From: UBA4661 sp002405405
GTDB taxonomy: Bacteria > Bacteroidota > Ignavibacteria > Kapaibacteriales > UBA4661
Assembly: GCA_036847245.1 (NCBI GenBank)
Contig: DAIUAL010000063.1
Location: 1-16,086, forward strand
DNA length: 16,086 bases
Direction of reading: 5' to 3'
The first letter of the stretch is position 1; every line of letters begins with the position of its first letter. Below are positions 1-8,509 of the stretch, piece by piece. The position numbers and the translations under genes were made by a program. Below the pieces are notes generated by a model, which was given only the letters and a program-made list of their open reading frames with translations, was not told the origin of the DNA and did no database searches.

Positions 1-1249
1 CATAGTAGAAAAAAAGATCATATAAGACCGAAAAATTCTTGCCAAATGACAACAACAACGAGAAAACCGATATAACCACCAAGAATTGTACAAAAGCATC
101 TCGCCTACGTTGCCACGCACCATAGAGTGCAAAGCACAGCACTATGATCCCCATGTAATTTGCCGCATCGGTGAAGGGCATTTGCCCCCAATAAAACATC
201 TCAGTAATTGCCCGCCCTTGTGTCAATTCGCCTTTGTATTCCATTTTACCGAACCCGTAAAAGTTCGGTACGACAAAAGTTATCATCTCTTGAGGACTAA
301 ACGACCAATTGGTAGCATATTCGTAGTCAAAACCACCGGTAGCATCTTGTTTCTGTCCGACTGTTTTTTCGATGGGTGCGGTTCCACGTGTCGAATACGG
401 TGTATATTCCATCACCGACAAATAACGATCTGCCGCCATTGCAAAAGACAGACCACCTGCTACTGCAAGCACTGCCATAGCGCGCAGAATACCTTGTATT
501 GCCGTTTTTTTGATCAGTGCATGAATGATTTCTACAACTGCATATAAACCAAAAGCACAAATCCCATAAAACACCATTTGAACATGTGTGCTTTCGATGA
601 GAACATGTACAGCGATAATCAGAAATGCGGTATAGAGTAGAGAAAATCGTTCGCGCAGTTTTTCCAAACAAAGAAAGATATACGGGAAAGTCATCAGTGC
701 CAGTGGCTTGGTATTATGTCCAATCATGACCCACGTAATCACAAAGGTCGAAAAGACTGCACCAATACTCGTAAGAAATGCTATATCACGGCGGAATTGC
801 TTCGTGCGCGCCAACACAAACATGCCGATACCATACACAATGTAAAAAGTGATAATTCGCATAGCTTCGCTTCCCAAGAACGCGCCTATCAGCTTGGCAA
901 CTTGCCACACACCAAGGGAGAAAAAGTCCCACCAACGATCACCCGTTGTTAACAAAGCCGCATAGCCGGGCATTCCGCCAAAAATATACGGAAGCCATTG
1001 TGGGAATTCCCCGCTTTTACTTGCTTGTTCAAGATACGGGATAAAGCTTGTCGGCGAAATGACATCAGATGCGACAAAATGCCCGGCATTAAAAAGAACA
1101 CCACGAAAAAAGATAATTACAAGTAATGCCATAACAGCGCAGTATGTAGCACTACGAAAACGTTCGGGAACAATACTCAATAAATCTTCCGTAACTGGTT
1201 TTGCCGACTGCATAGTACGAGATTTACCGGAACTTGATGTTGTAGCCAT
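1..1249 (-). CDS. YfhO-family multi-pass membrane protein (N-terminal 416 residues, runs off the left edge)
   Basis: I translated the minus strand from the ATG at 1249 and found it open to base 1, so this is a partial gene with its 3' end outside the window. The first 30 or so residues are polar. A hydrophobic segment follows at about residues 34-52, and then a short motif ending in FGGMP at about 91-94, after a W-L-P stretch. Several further hydrophobic helices follow, and a segment reading ITFVVPNFYGFG lies about four fifths of the way through the visible part. These features match the YfhO family of bacterial membrane proteins, which resemble GT-C glycosyltransferases and are usually 750-900 residues long, so about half is visible. 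The B. subtilis namesake is linked to glycosylation of lipoteichoic acid; the role in Gram-negative FCB bacteria is not settled. The gene lies about 108 bases downstream of the glycosyltransferase on the same strand, probably in one transcript. No Shine-Dalgarno sequence is evident before the start. Confidence 0.82.
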   Translation of the reverse strand, partial: MATTSSSGKSRTMQSAKPVTEDLLSIVPERFRSATYCAVMALLVIIFFRGVLFNAGHFVASDVISPTSFIPYLEQASKSGEFPQWLPYIFGGMPGYAALLTTGDRWWDFFSLGVWQVAKLIGAFLGSEAMRIITFYIVYGIGMFVLARTKQFRRDIAFLTSIGAVFSTFVITWVMIGHNTKPLALMTFPYIFLCLEKLRERFSLLYTAFLIIAVHVLIESTHVQMVFYGICAFGLYAVVEIIHALIKKTAIQGILRAMAVLAVAGGLSFAMAADRYLSVMEYTPYSTRGTAPIEKTVGQKQDATGGFDYEYATNWSFSPQEMITFVVPNFYGFGKMEYKGELTQGRAITEMFYWGQMPFTDAANYMGIIVLCFALYGAWQRRRDAFVQFLVVISVFSLLLSFGKNFSVLYDLFFYY

Positions 1250-1357
1250 ATAAGACAAAAAAGGTTCAAAAAAGTTGCAAAAGAAGAAAAGAGTACAAGA
1301 TCAGCAATTCAGTATCGGATACGAATGCGCCTACACCTAATAACGAAGAACGCGAAT

Positions 1358-2677
1358 TTACAAAACAGCATTCAGCAGTTCGGCAAGCATTTTTGCGGAT
1401 TCACGACGTTCATATCGTGCGATTGCTTGTGTGTTTGGCTGGGTCATGGCACGCTTCTCACGATATGCAGTATACCATGTTTCAAGGATATGGGCGAGCG
1501 CATAAAGGTTCTCTTGATGAGCAATGGCACCTGCTTGTGTTTCACGGAGTAACTCAGCAATAGCACTATCCTCTGGTCCAATTGCAAGAACAGGTTTGTG
1601 AGTACCGATATATTCATACACTTTACCGGGAACAATATGCTCGGATTCTTTTGCTTCGTCAACAATCAACAACAAAACATCAGCACGAAAAAGATGTGCA
1701 ATACTTTCATGTCGAGGTAGATAGCCAACACGACGAATACTCGGTGCAAATACGGTATGATTCATCATTTCATCAACATCATTGCCCCACCGACCAACAA
1801 CGACAATCTCAACGTCCTCGGGTGACAAAACGCCTCGCTGAGCAAGAATTTCTAATGCTGAAAATAGTGACCGAGGATTACGGCGACCATTCATCGAAAC
1901 GGGGTATGTTTTCGGCCATCGTTCTGTTGTTTGTGAATGTGAAGCATAGTTTGGCGGAAAATCAGTGGCATCGAAACCATTTGGAATATGATGAAATTTT
2001 TCACGAGGCAAAAATGGGTACTTTGCCAAAGCATCATCAATAATACCCTGCCAAGCACATTCAACAGCATTGGCAGAACGAAAGCCTCTCTGCTCCATTG
2101 CGCGATCAATCATAGCCGGCAGCCACCAACGTTTGGGAGTCGTCAAGAAATTTGTCCACGGATCACGAAAATCCGCCACCCATGGAATACTGCAATGGCG
2201 CTGTACAGCCTGTGCGATAAGCGAACAAGTGTATGGCGGAGAAGAAGATACCACTGCTTGTATGTTATGTGCACGAACAAGATCATGTGCCTTTGCAACT
2301 GCAGGAATTTTCCAACCAATGCGAGCATCCGGAATAAACAATGTAGCCCGAATAAATTCAGCAATCTGCTCTTTCAACGAGCGGTGTTGCTGTTCCGATT
2401 TAATGACATTGACATCAATGGCATTCTGCTTTCCATTGCCTAGAAACCGCTTATACATGGCATGCGGCTCCCAGATCGGTGCGCGGTATACCGCCAGAGA
2501 ATCAGGTACTTGCTCCACCAAAGAATGGTCATACGCTTGGTATTGAGGATTGTCGGGGACAAGAACAATGGGATTCCAGCCAAACTCAGGTAAATACTGA
2601 ATAAATTTCAGGACTCGCTGAACACCGGGTCCCCCCGCCGGAGGAAAATAATACGTTACAAAGAGAAGATTTTTCAT
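1358..2677 (-). CDS. GT4-like (GT-B fold) glycosyltransferase
   Basis: This is a 439-residue cytoplasmic enzyme expected to move a sugar from a nucleotide-sugar donor to a surface-glycan or lipid-linked acceptor. The N-terminus has the hydrophobic strand and glycine-rich loop of the acceptor domain (PPAGGPGVQR, residues 12-21). The segment VSSSPPYT lies at about 143-149 and DFRDPW at 169-174; both recur in this GT4 subgroup of Bacteroidota. The donor-binding domain carries NGFDATDF (about 233-240), GRRNPRS, and PGKVYEY followed by KPVLA at 350-365, where a conserved acidic residue (E355) contacts the nucleotide sugar in the family. I chose the ATG at 2677 over a GTG five codons earlier because it places the first beta strand right after the start, as is usual. 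Donor and acceptor cannot be told from the sequence. The next gene on the strand encodes a YfhO-type membrane protein, which supports a cell-envelope glycan role. Confidence 0.85.
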   Translation of the reverse strand: MKNLLFVTYYFPPAGGPGVQRVLKFIQYLPEFGWNPIVLVPDNPQYQAYDHSLVEQVPDSLAVYRAPIWEPHAMYKRFLGNGKQNAIDVNVIKSEQQHRSLKEQIAEFIRATLFIPDARIGWKIPAVAKAHDLVRAHNIQAVVSSSPPYTCSLIAQAVQRHCSIPWVADFRDPWTNFLTTPKRWWLPAMIDRAMEQRGFRSANAVECAWQGIIDDALAKYPFLPREKFHHIPNGFDATDFPPNYASHSQTTERWPKTYPVSMNGRRNPRSLFSALEILAQRGVLSPEDVEIVVVGRWGNDVDEMMNHTVFAPSIRRVGYLPRHESIAHLFRADVLLLIVDEAKESEHIVPGKVYEYIGTHKPVLAIGPEDSAIAELLRETQAGAIAHQENLYALAHILETWYTAYREKRAMTQPNTQAIARYERRESAKMLAELLNAVL

Positions 2678-2862
2678 GAAAACCAAGACCACCGATTCAA
2701 CAAAGTCATATTATGGCACATACTTTCAGAAAAAAAATACAACACCATAACGCAAGATATGAAGCAGACAAAGAAATTGCTTAAGTTGGGGTAGAAGAAA
2801 AATCACTTCGGCTCATGTTATATTCTCCTGTACTCCTCTCATCCACATTCTTCCAAAATTCT

Positions 2863-5800
2863 ATGAATCGTTGTCCCTCTTGCTTGCTCCGCTTTGTATC
2901 GGTAGCAATTCTATTGTTTGTGCACCATTGCATTGGCATACTCCATGCACAGGAAATGTTCCCTGTTAATGGTGTCCACGATAAACGACCTGCAGTCTAT
3001 GCATTCACCAATGCTCGCATTGTTGTCAGCCCGGCGCAAACGGTTAATAATGCAACATTACTGATTCGCAATGGCATTATTGAAGCCGTTGGCACATCGG
3101 TAACAATTCCTACTGGAACCATTGTGTACAATGCTACCGGCAAAACAATCTATGCGTCATTTATTGATATTGATTCAGAGTACGGGATGCCTGTAGTACC
3201 TCCTGAACCATTCACATTTGGTCCACCGCAAATAGAATCAAAACAAAAAGGTGCATATTATTGGAATCAAGCTATTCGCTCTGAAAAAAATGCGCATCAA
3301 CTCTTTACAATTCCACCGGCTCCTCCTGTACCACCGAATCTTCCACCGAATATTCCTCCACCACTCTCACAGGCGGCAGAATATCGCAATGCAGGTTTTG
3401 GCGCAGTCCAAACTTTCACACATGACGGGATTGCGCGTGGCGTAGCTTGTGTGGTATCACTTGCCGATGCCAAAGAAAATATTGTTCTTCTCAAAGATCG
3501 TTCGTCGGCACAGTACTCATTCAACAAAGGCACATCACGACAAGATTACCCAAGCGCACTCACCGGTGCTATTGCCCTGCTTCGTCAGCTCTATTATGAC
3601 GGTCAGTGGTACAATCAATTCCTCCAAAAACAAGAATACAATATCACACTTGATGCGTTCCTTGCCGCGCAAAAATTGCCACAGATTTTTGATGCCGGAG
3701 ATGACCAAAATATTCTTCGCGCTGATCGTGTCGGCGATGAATTCGGTATTCAATACATCATTCGTGGCAATGGTACCGAGTATCAAAATGTTCGTGCTAT
3801 TGTTGAAACAAAAGCCCCGCTGATTCTTCCATTGGTTTATCCGCAAGCATACGATGTCGAAGATCCTTTTGATGCTCAAATCATTACCCTACCTGAGATG
3901 AAGCATTGGGAGCTTGCACCAACTAATGCCGCAGCGATGGAAAAAGCCGGTATAAATTTCGCACTGACTTCAGCGGGTATTGCACGCAAAGCTGATTTTC
4001 TAGAAAACCTTCGTACCGCTGTACGTATGGGCTTGAGCAAAGAAAAAGCTCTATCAGCATTGACTACGACACCGGCAACGCTCTTGCGTATCAATGACCG
4101 AATCGGTTCACTTGAAAAAGGTAAAGTAGCGAGTTTCTTTATTGCTTCCGGCGATATTTTTGAGAAAGAAACCATCATTCACCAGCATTGGGTGCAAGGT
4201 ATCAAACACGATGCAACGCAGCCCGACATGGTTGATATACGCGGAACATATTCCTTAACATTGTCCGGCGATGTACAAGCGAACTATACACTGTTTGTTT
4301 CCGGTACTACCGACAAACCTGTCGTGGATATTCAAAAAAGTGGTGACTCAACAAAATACAAGGCAACTCTTGATCGCAATGCCAGCAATGTCAATCTTCG
4401 CTTTACTACCGATGCAAAATCTAAGCAGGATATAACACTCAATGGTTCTATTGAAAATTTCACCACACTCTTGACTACTGCTGGACAACCCGTTGTGTGG
4501 TCGGGCAAAGGTCGTATGCCATCATCGGCATGGGTGAATTGGACTGCAACACGCTCTCAACTTTTCGAGCCGAAGCCCGCCCCAGCTGATACGACAAGCA
4601 TCACGCTCGGCACAGTGCCATTGCCCTTTCATGATTTCGGCTTTACAGAGTTGCCGAAACAAGAAACTGTTCTCATTAAAAATGGTACACTTTGGACGGC
4701 AGAAGCTGACTCCATCATGACAAATACCGATATTCTTTTGCAGAATGGACGTATTACTCGCATTGGCAAAAATCTTTCTGAACCGCTTGCTCGTATTATT
4801 GATGCCAAAGGTAAGCACATCACACCGGGCATCATTGATGAGCATTCGCACATAGCGATTAGTAATGGTATCAACGAGGGGACACAATCGATTACTTCAG
4901 AAGTACGCATGGGCGATGTTATCAACAGTAAGGACGTGAATATCTATCGCCAACTTGCAGGCGGTGTAACAACCTCGCATCTTCTCCATGGCTCGGCTAA
5001 TGCTATTGGCGGACAAACAACGCTCATCAAGCTTCGCTGGGGTTCTGCACCCGAACAGCTTAAATTTGAGAATGCTGATGGCTTCATCAAATTTGCCCTT
5101 GGTGAAAATGTTAAGCAAGCCAATTGGGGTGATTTCAACACAGTGCGCTACCCACAAACCCGTATGGGCGTTGAGCAAACCATTCTTGATGGTTTTACTC
5201 GTGCAAAAGAATATGAAGCTGAATGGAAAAAATTTAATACCCTCACGAAAGCCCAACAAGCACAGACACCAACTCCACGCCGTGATTTAGAATTAGATGC
5301 GTTGGTAGAAATTTTGAACAAAAAGCGGTTTATTACCTGTCATTCGTATGTGCAATCAGAAATCACCATGCTGATGCGCCTCGCCGAGCAATTTGGATTT
5401 ACAGTCAATACCTTTACCCATATTCTTGAAGGCTATAAAGTTGCTGACAAACTCAAGGCACATGGTGCAAGTGCTTCATCCTTTTCCGATTGGTGGGCAT
5501 ACAAAGCTGAAGTAATCGATGCAATTCCGTACAATGGAGCGATTCTCAACTATGTTGGGGTGAATACATCGTTCAATTCCGATGATGCTGAAATGGCTCG
5601 ACGACTCAATCAGGAAGCCGCAAAAGCAGTCAAATACGGTAATGTACCGCAACATGAAGCTCTGAAATTTGTTACGCTCAATCCTGCAAAAATGCTTCAT
5701 ATTGATAATCGCACGGGCAGCCTAAAAGTCGGCAAAGATGCTGATGTCGTTATCTGGAATGACAATCCCTTGTCAATTTATGCTAAAGCCGAAAAGACTT

Positions 5801-5985
5801 TTGTTGATGGTATATGCTATTATGATATCGAACGCGATGCGCAACTTCGTACAGGAGCACAAACAGAGCGTTCACGTTTACTTCAAAAATTGCTGGATGC
5901 AAAACGTTCAGGCAAGCCCGTGCAAAAGCCCGTTCGCAGAATCTTTACGGACGACCATTATCATTGTGATACCGTTGAACGGTAG
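2863..5985 (+). CDS. Exported tandem amidohydrolase (inactive N-terminal half fused to a metal-binding C-terminal half)
   Basis: The protein has 1040 residues when started at the ATG at 2863; another ATG lies in frame at 2815. I prefer 2863 because residues 1-30 then form a good signal peptide ending near HAQ. Residues about 42-450 form a first amidohydrolase-like unit: a beta-sandwich start (NARIVVSP), a proline-rich stretch at 151-167, and the usual C-terminal piece (IGSLEKGKVASFFI). Its metal ligands are gone: the HxH position reads D104-S-E106 and the late Asp position reads S370. Residues about 455-565 are beta-rich. Residues about 600-1030 form a second unit resembling imidazolonepropionase and prolidase-type amidohydrolases, with PGIIDEHSH (H661, H663), H827, H853 and an Asp at D907 in NSDD. 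This half should bind metal and hydrolyse an amide or cyclic amide bond in the periplasm or outside the cell; the substrate is unknown. The next gene encodes a related protein 99 bases downstream. No Shine-Dalgarno sequence is seen. Confidence 0.85.
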   Translation: MNRCPSCLLRFVSVAILLFVHHCIGILHAQEMFPVNGVHDKRPAVYAFTNARIVVSPAQTVNNATLLIRNGIIEAVGTSVTIPTGTIVYNATGKTIYASFIDIDSEYGMPVVPPEPFTFGPPQIESKQKGAYYWNQAIRSEKNAHQLFTIPPAPPVPPNLPPNIPPPLSQAAEYRNAGFGAVQTFTHDGIARGVACVVSLADAKENIVLLKDRSSAQYSFNKGTSRQDYPSALTGAIALLRQLYYDGQWYNQFLQKQEYNITLDAFLAAQKLPQIFDAGDDQNILRADRVGDEFGIQYIIRGNGTEYQNVRAIVETKAPLILPLVYPQAYDVEDPFDAQIITLPEMKHWELAPTNAAAMEKAGINFALTSAGIARKADFLENLRTAVRMGLSKEKALSALTTTPATLLRINDRIGSLEKGKVASFFIASGDIFEKETIIHQHWVQGIKHDATQPDMVDIRGTYSLTLSGDVQANYTLFVSGTTDKPVVDIQKSGDSTKYKATLDRNASNVNLRFTTDAKSKQDITLNGSIENFTTLLTTAGQPVVWSGKGRMPSSAWVNWTATRSQLFEPKPAPADTTSITLGTVPLPFHDFGFTELPKQETVLIKNGTLWTAEADSIMTNTDILLQNGRITRIGKNLSEPLARIIDAKGKHITPGIIDEHSHIAISNGINEGTQSITSEVRMGDVINSKDVNIYRQLAGGVTTSHLLHGSANAIGGQTTLIKLRWGSAPEQLKFENADGFIKFALGENVKQANWGDFNTVRYPQTRMGVEQTILDGFTRAKEYEAEWKKFNTLTKAQQAQTPTPRRDLELDALVEILNKKRFITCHSYVQSEITMLMRLAEQFGFTVNTFTHILEGYKVADKLKAHGASASSFSDWWAYKAEVIDAIPYNGAILNYVGVNTSFNSDDAEMARRLNQEAAKAVKYGNVPQHEALKFVTLNPAKMLHIDNRTGSLKVGKDADVVIWNDNPLSIYAKAEKTFVDGICYYDIERDAQLRTGAQTERSRLLQKLLDAKRSGKPVQKPVRRIFTDDHYHCDTVER

Positions 5986-6003
5986 ATACAGATAATGATA
6001 AGG
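5955..6003 (+). terminator. Compound inverted repeat over the stop codon of the tandem amidohydrolase gene
   Basis: TTATCATT (5958-5965) pairs perfectly with AATGATAA (5994-6001). CC (5955-5956) and GG (6002-6003) can extend the stem past one bulged A. Inside it a small hairpin, ACCGT-TGA-ACGGT (5971-5983), touches the first base of the stop codon. There is no clear U-tract after it, so it is more likely an mRNA-stabilising or processing hairpin between two co-transcribed genes than a strong terminator. Chance pairing cannot be excluded. Confidence 0.3.
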
Positions 6004-6084
6004 ATACACTCGTATGACCTTGTCCCTTGGCTTTTGTGTTTTACATATCTTGAATTTTTCTTTTGAATTTTCTTTTTCTCTCTC

Positions 6085-7317
6085 ATGCGTACACTTTTCT
6101 CTTCTCTATGTACTCTTGCGTTTTGTGGTTTGGCATACTTTGCTCCACTGACTGCGCAAATTCCTCAACGCTCAACCCCACAAGCTACACCAATTGCTTT
6201 GATTGGTGCAACCCTGCATGTCGGTGATGGCACAACGGTCATTGATAATGGTACGATTGTTTTTGACAAAGGCGTGATAACCGCTCTCGGTAAAGAAACT
6301 GAAGTCACGATCCCCGCCAATGCAGAACGCATTCAAGCTAAAGGTAAGCATATTTATCCCGGATTTATTGCAGCAAATTCTATTCTTGGCTTGTCAGAAA
6401 TACAAGCGGTACGCTCTACCAATGACTATGATGAAGTCGGTGATGAAAATCCTCATGCACGTGCTCTTGTTGCATACAACTCTGATTCGCATATCATTCC
6501 GACAATTCGATTTAATGGTGTTCTTTCTGCGATGACCGTACCTCAAGGCGGTATGATTGCGGGTATGTCCTCGCTTATGGCTCTTGATGGATGGAACTGG
6601 GAGGATGCTGTACTTGCTCCTGACATTGCCATGCACATTGCATGGGCAATGGTACCACGATTAAAAACATTTTTTGCCGAAGCAAAGGCTTACAACTCTG
6701 CACCACAAGACAAGAAAAATCTAAAGCTCGAGGCGATGCGTGCTGTCTTTGCCGGCACACGCAAACTGATAATCGAAGCAGATGACGCAAAGGCAATTCT
6801 TCAAGCGATTTCCTTTGCCAAAGAATACGGTATTACGCCGATTATTTTGGGTGGCGCAGAATCGTGGATGATAGCAGACAATATTAAACAAGCCGGTGTA
6901 TCAGTCATCCTCCGCAAAACACATCGTTTGCCCTATCGCAATGGTGAAGCCGCTGACCAGCCATATCGCACGCCATCTATCTTACACAATGCAGGAGTTC
7001 GCTTTTGTCTTGGCTCGAATGGATCATGGCAGCAGCGGAATGTTCCATTTGAAGCTGGTACCGCTGTGGCACATGGTTTACCAAAAGAACAAGGTGTTGC
7101 AATCATCAGCTCTAACGTAGCACAGATTCTTGGTGTTGATAAAACAATGGGCACACTGGCTGTAGGAAAAGATGCAACACTCTTTATTTCTACTGGTGAT
7201 GCGCTTGATATGCTTGGCAACAATATCGAACATGCCTTCATGAAGGGGCGCAAAATCGATTTGATGAATAAACAGAAATTCCTCTACGACCAATACATTA
7301 AAAAATATCAACGGTAA
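6085..7317 (+). CDS. Exported amidohydrolase-like protein lacking the metal ligands
   Basis: This 410-residue protein begins with a signal peptide (residues 1 to about 25, ending near LTAQ). It has the amidohydrolase-superfamily outline: an N-terminal beta sandwich (LIGATLHVGDGT, then VIDNGTIVFDKG), a TIM-barrel body, and a C-terminal piece reading MGTLAVGKDATLFI that returns to the sandwich. The position where active members have HxH after PGFID reads PGFIAANSI (92-100), so both histidines are replaced (N98, I100). The late metal-binding Asp is replaced as well (N312 in LGSNGS). It is therefore probably not a metal-dependent hydrolase. It could be a subunit or regulator of the upstream tandem enzyme, or bind a ligand without hydrolysing it. 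Similar pairs occur in Bacteroidota, where they are annotated only as amidohydrolase family proteins. The 99-base gap and shared strand suggest an operon. The leader lacks a Shine-Dalgarno sequence and is pyrimidine-rich. Confidence 0.82.
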   Translation: MRTLFSSLCTLAFCGLAYFAPLTAQIPQRSTPQATPIALIGATLHVGDGTTVIDNGTIVFDKGVITALGKETEVTIPANAERIQAKGKHIYPGFIAANSILGLSEIQAVRSTNDYDEVGDENPHARALVAYNSDSHIIPTIRFNGVLSAMTVPQGGMIAGMSSLMALDGWNWEDAVLAPDIAMHIAWAMVPRLKTFFAEAKAYNSAPQDKKNLKLEAMRAVFAGTRKLIIEADDAKAILQAISFAKEYGITPIILGGAESWMIADNIKQAGVSVILRKTHRLPYRNGEAADQPYRTPSILHNAGVRFCLGSNGSWQQRNVPFEAGTAVAHGLPKEQGVAIISSNVAQILGVDKTMGTLAVGKDATLFISTGDALDMLGNNIEHAFMKGRKIDLMNKQKFLYDQYIKKYQR

Positions 7318-7334
7318 AAATTGCAATCATTCGG

Positions 7335-7379
7335 GGAGTATGCCATTTATGCCGGATAAATACAGGTCGGGCATGCTCC
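7335..7379 (+). terminator. Strong extended hairpin after the amidohydrolase pair
   Basis: The arms 7335-7344 (GGAGTATGCC) and 7370-7379 (GGCATGCTCC) form ten pairs including one G-T wobble. Stacked directly on this stem is a second perfect six-pair hairpin, ATTTAT (7345-7350) with ATAAAT (7356-7361) around a GCCGG loop, leaving an eight-base bulge on the 3' side. It begins 18 bases after the stop codon of the upstream gene, which suits transcript end formation, but no run of T follows, so Rho-independent termination is uncertain. Its elaborate shape could also serve as an RNA-stability element. Confidence 0.45.
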
Positions 7380-7446
7380 TTAGAATGTCATTCATCACCG
7401 TTCGACAACAGCATTATTATTGGCATATCATGCGTATTTATTCATT

Positions 7447-8418
7447 ATGAGCAGTTCCCTGTATTATCGTTTTTTTCGCTTTCCTACAGCGAGTATTATT
7501 GATGAGATTCCTGATGTAGAATCGGAGCAATCACTGTTCCATCATGGTAGACTATCAACTACATTCATCGAAACAATACCCATTGAAACAGTTGCAGAGA
7601 ATAATAATTCCTCGGTTTCAATTGCTTTACATTCCTTTACAGATGATTTAGCAGAACGCTTGACTATTACTCCTGATAATCCAATGATTAAAACCATGCA
7701 CACTAATCATCAACGACAAGTGCTGTCTGCCAGTGATTATGCTAAACTTATTCAACAAACATTAGAACCCCTTTCTTCTGCTGACAATGCCGAGCCAATG
7801 AAACAATACATGAGGAATCTATGGGAATTTCTTGGCATTAAGTCACCTGAACGGCGCATGGCACTTACGGAGATTATCAAGCAGTATCATGTTCCGTTGC
7901 AACATGATTTGCCTTTTGTGGTGCGGATTCTGTGGGCATTACCCTATCGTGAGTATCAATACACAGCAATTGATATTGTTGAGCATTGTTTGCGCTCAAA
8001 ACAATATCATATTGATGACCGCATTGAACAGATTCTGGAAGATCTGCTGGCTGAATGTATTACGACAAAATCATGGTGGGATAGTGTTGATGGCTTGGCG
8101 GATTGCACCGGTGCTTATTTTCAAAGATACCCCTCACGTATCCGCCCTGCGACAGAACGCTGGATGAACTCAGGTAATATGTGGTTGCAACGCACTGCCA
8201 TTATTTTTCAGCTCAAATATAAATCAGCAACTGACGAAGCATTGCTCTATGAGTATATTCTCCGTGTTGCTGACTCACAGGAATTCTTTTTGCAAAAAGC
8301 CATTGGCTGGGCACTACGACAATATGCTCGCACCAATCCCGATAGTGTGCGCACATTTGTTTCAACCCACACTCTGGCACCACTCAGTGTTCGTGAGGCA
8401 TTGAAACATATTGGATAG
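7447..8418 (+). CDS. AlkD-type DNA alkylation repair glycosylase
   Basis: The C-terminal 230 residues or so are an all-helical HEAT-like repeat protein of the DNA alkylation repair (AlkD) family, which removes N3- and N7-alkylated purines from DNA without base flipping. The signature is KSWWDSVD. With the start at 7447, W211, D215, R249 (in WLQRTAI) and W288 (in KAIGWALRQYA) line up with the catalytic set I recall for Bacillus cereus AlkD (W109, D113, R148, W187), with almost identical spacing. The protein acts in the cytoplasm on the nucleoid. The first 92 residues or so have no counterpart in ordinary AlkD proteins of 220-240 residues; they are Ser/Thr/Glu-rich and I recognise no domain. 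Start choice: 7447 is the first ATG; a TTG lies at 7420, and ATGs at 7684 and 7696 would give a normal-length enzyme. No Shine-Dalgarno sequence helps to decide. The gene converges on the large secreted-protein gene. Confidence 0.85.
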   Translation: MSSSLYYRFFRFPTASIIDEIPDVESEQSLFHHGRLSTTFIETIPIETVAENNNSSVSIALHSFTDDLAERLTITPDNPMIKTMHTNHQRQVLSASDYAKLIQQTLEPLSSADNAEPMKQYMRNLWEFLGIKSPERRMALTEIIKQYHVPLQHDLPFVVRILWALPYREYQYTAIDIVEHCLRSKQYHIDDRIEQILEDLLAECITTKSWWDSVDGLADCTGAYFQRYPSRIRPATERWMNSGNMWLQRTAIIFQLKYKSATDEALLYEYILRVADSQEFFLQKAIGWALRQYARTNPDSVRTFVSTHTLAPLSVREALKHIG

Positions 8419-8509
8419 AAGATAGAAAAAAATCAATGCTATCAACAACCATCACTTCTTGCCGAAATTCTCGCCAAGTCTGCGATCCTCGGAAGAAAAG
8501 ATTCATTTC

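Noticed and set aside
327..671. A 114-codon minus-strand frame inside the YfhO region
   Set aside because: It overlaps the longer YfhO-type frame on the same strand, has an implausible Cys/Arg-rich composition and no family pattern, while the YfhO frame is open for more than 400 codons with helices and family motifs.
1250..1357. Possible small gene or RNA between the glycosyltransferase and YfhO genes
   Set aside because: The 108 bases hold no credible start with a ribosome site and no stable hairpin that I could see; treated as an ordinary intra-operon gap.
4522..5259. Several 98-121-codon minus-strand frames opposite the tandem amidohydrolase
   Set aside because: They lie opposite a well-supported gene with clear motifs and show no recognisable protein features; they are antisense shadows.
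8419..8509. Possible bidirectional terminator between the convergent alkD and secreted-protein genes
   Set aside because: Only a weak imperfect stem (CTTG/CAAG near 8460-8480) and a five-pair stem enclosing an A-run were found; neither has the form of a terminator that I would annotate.
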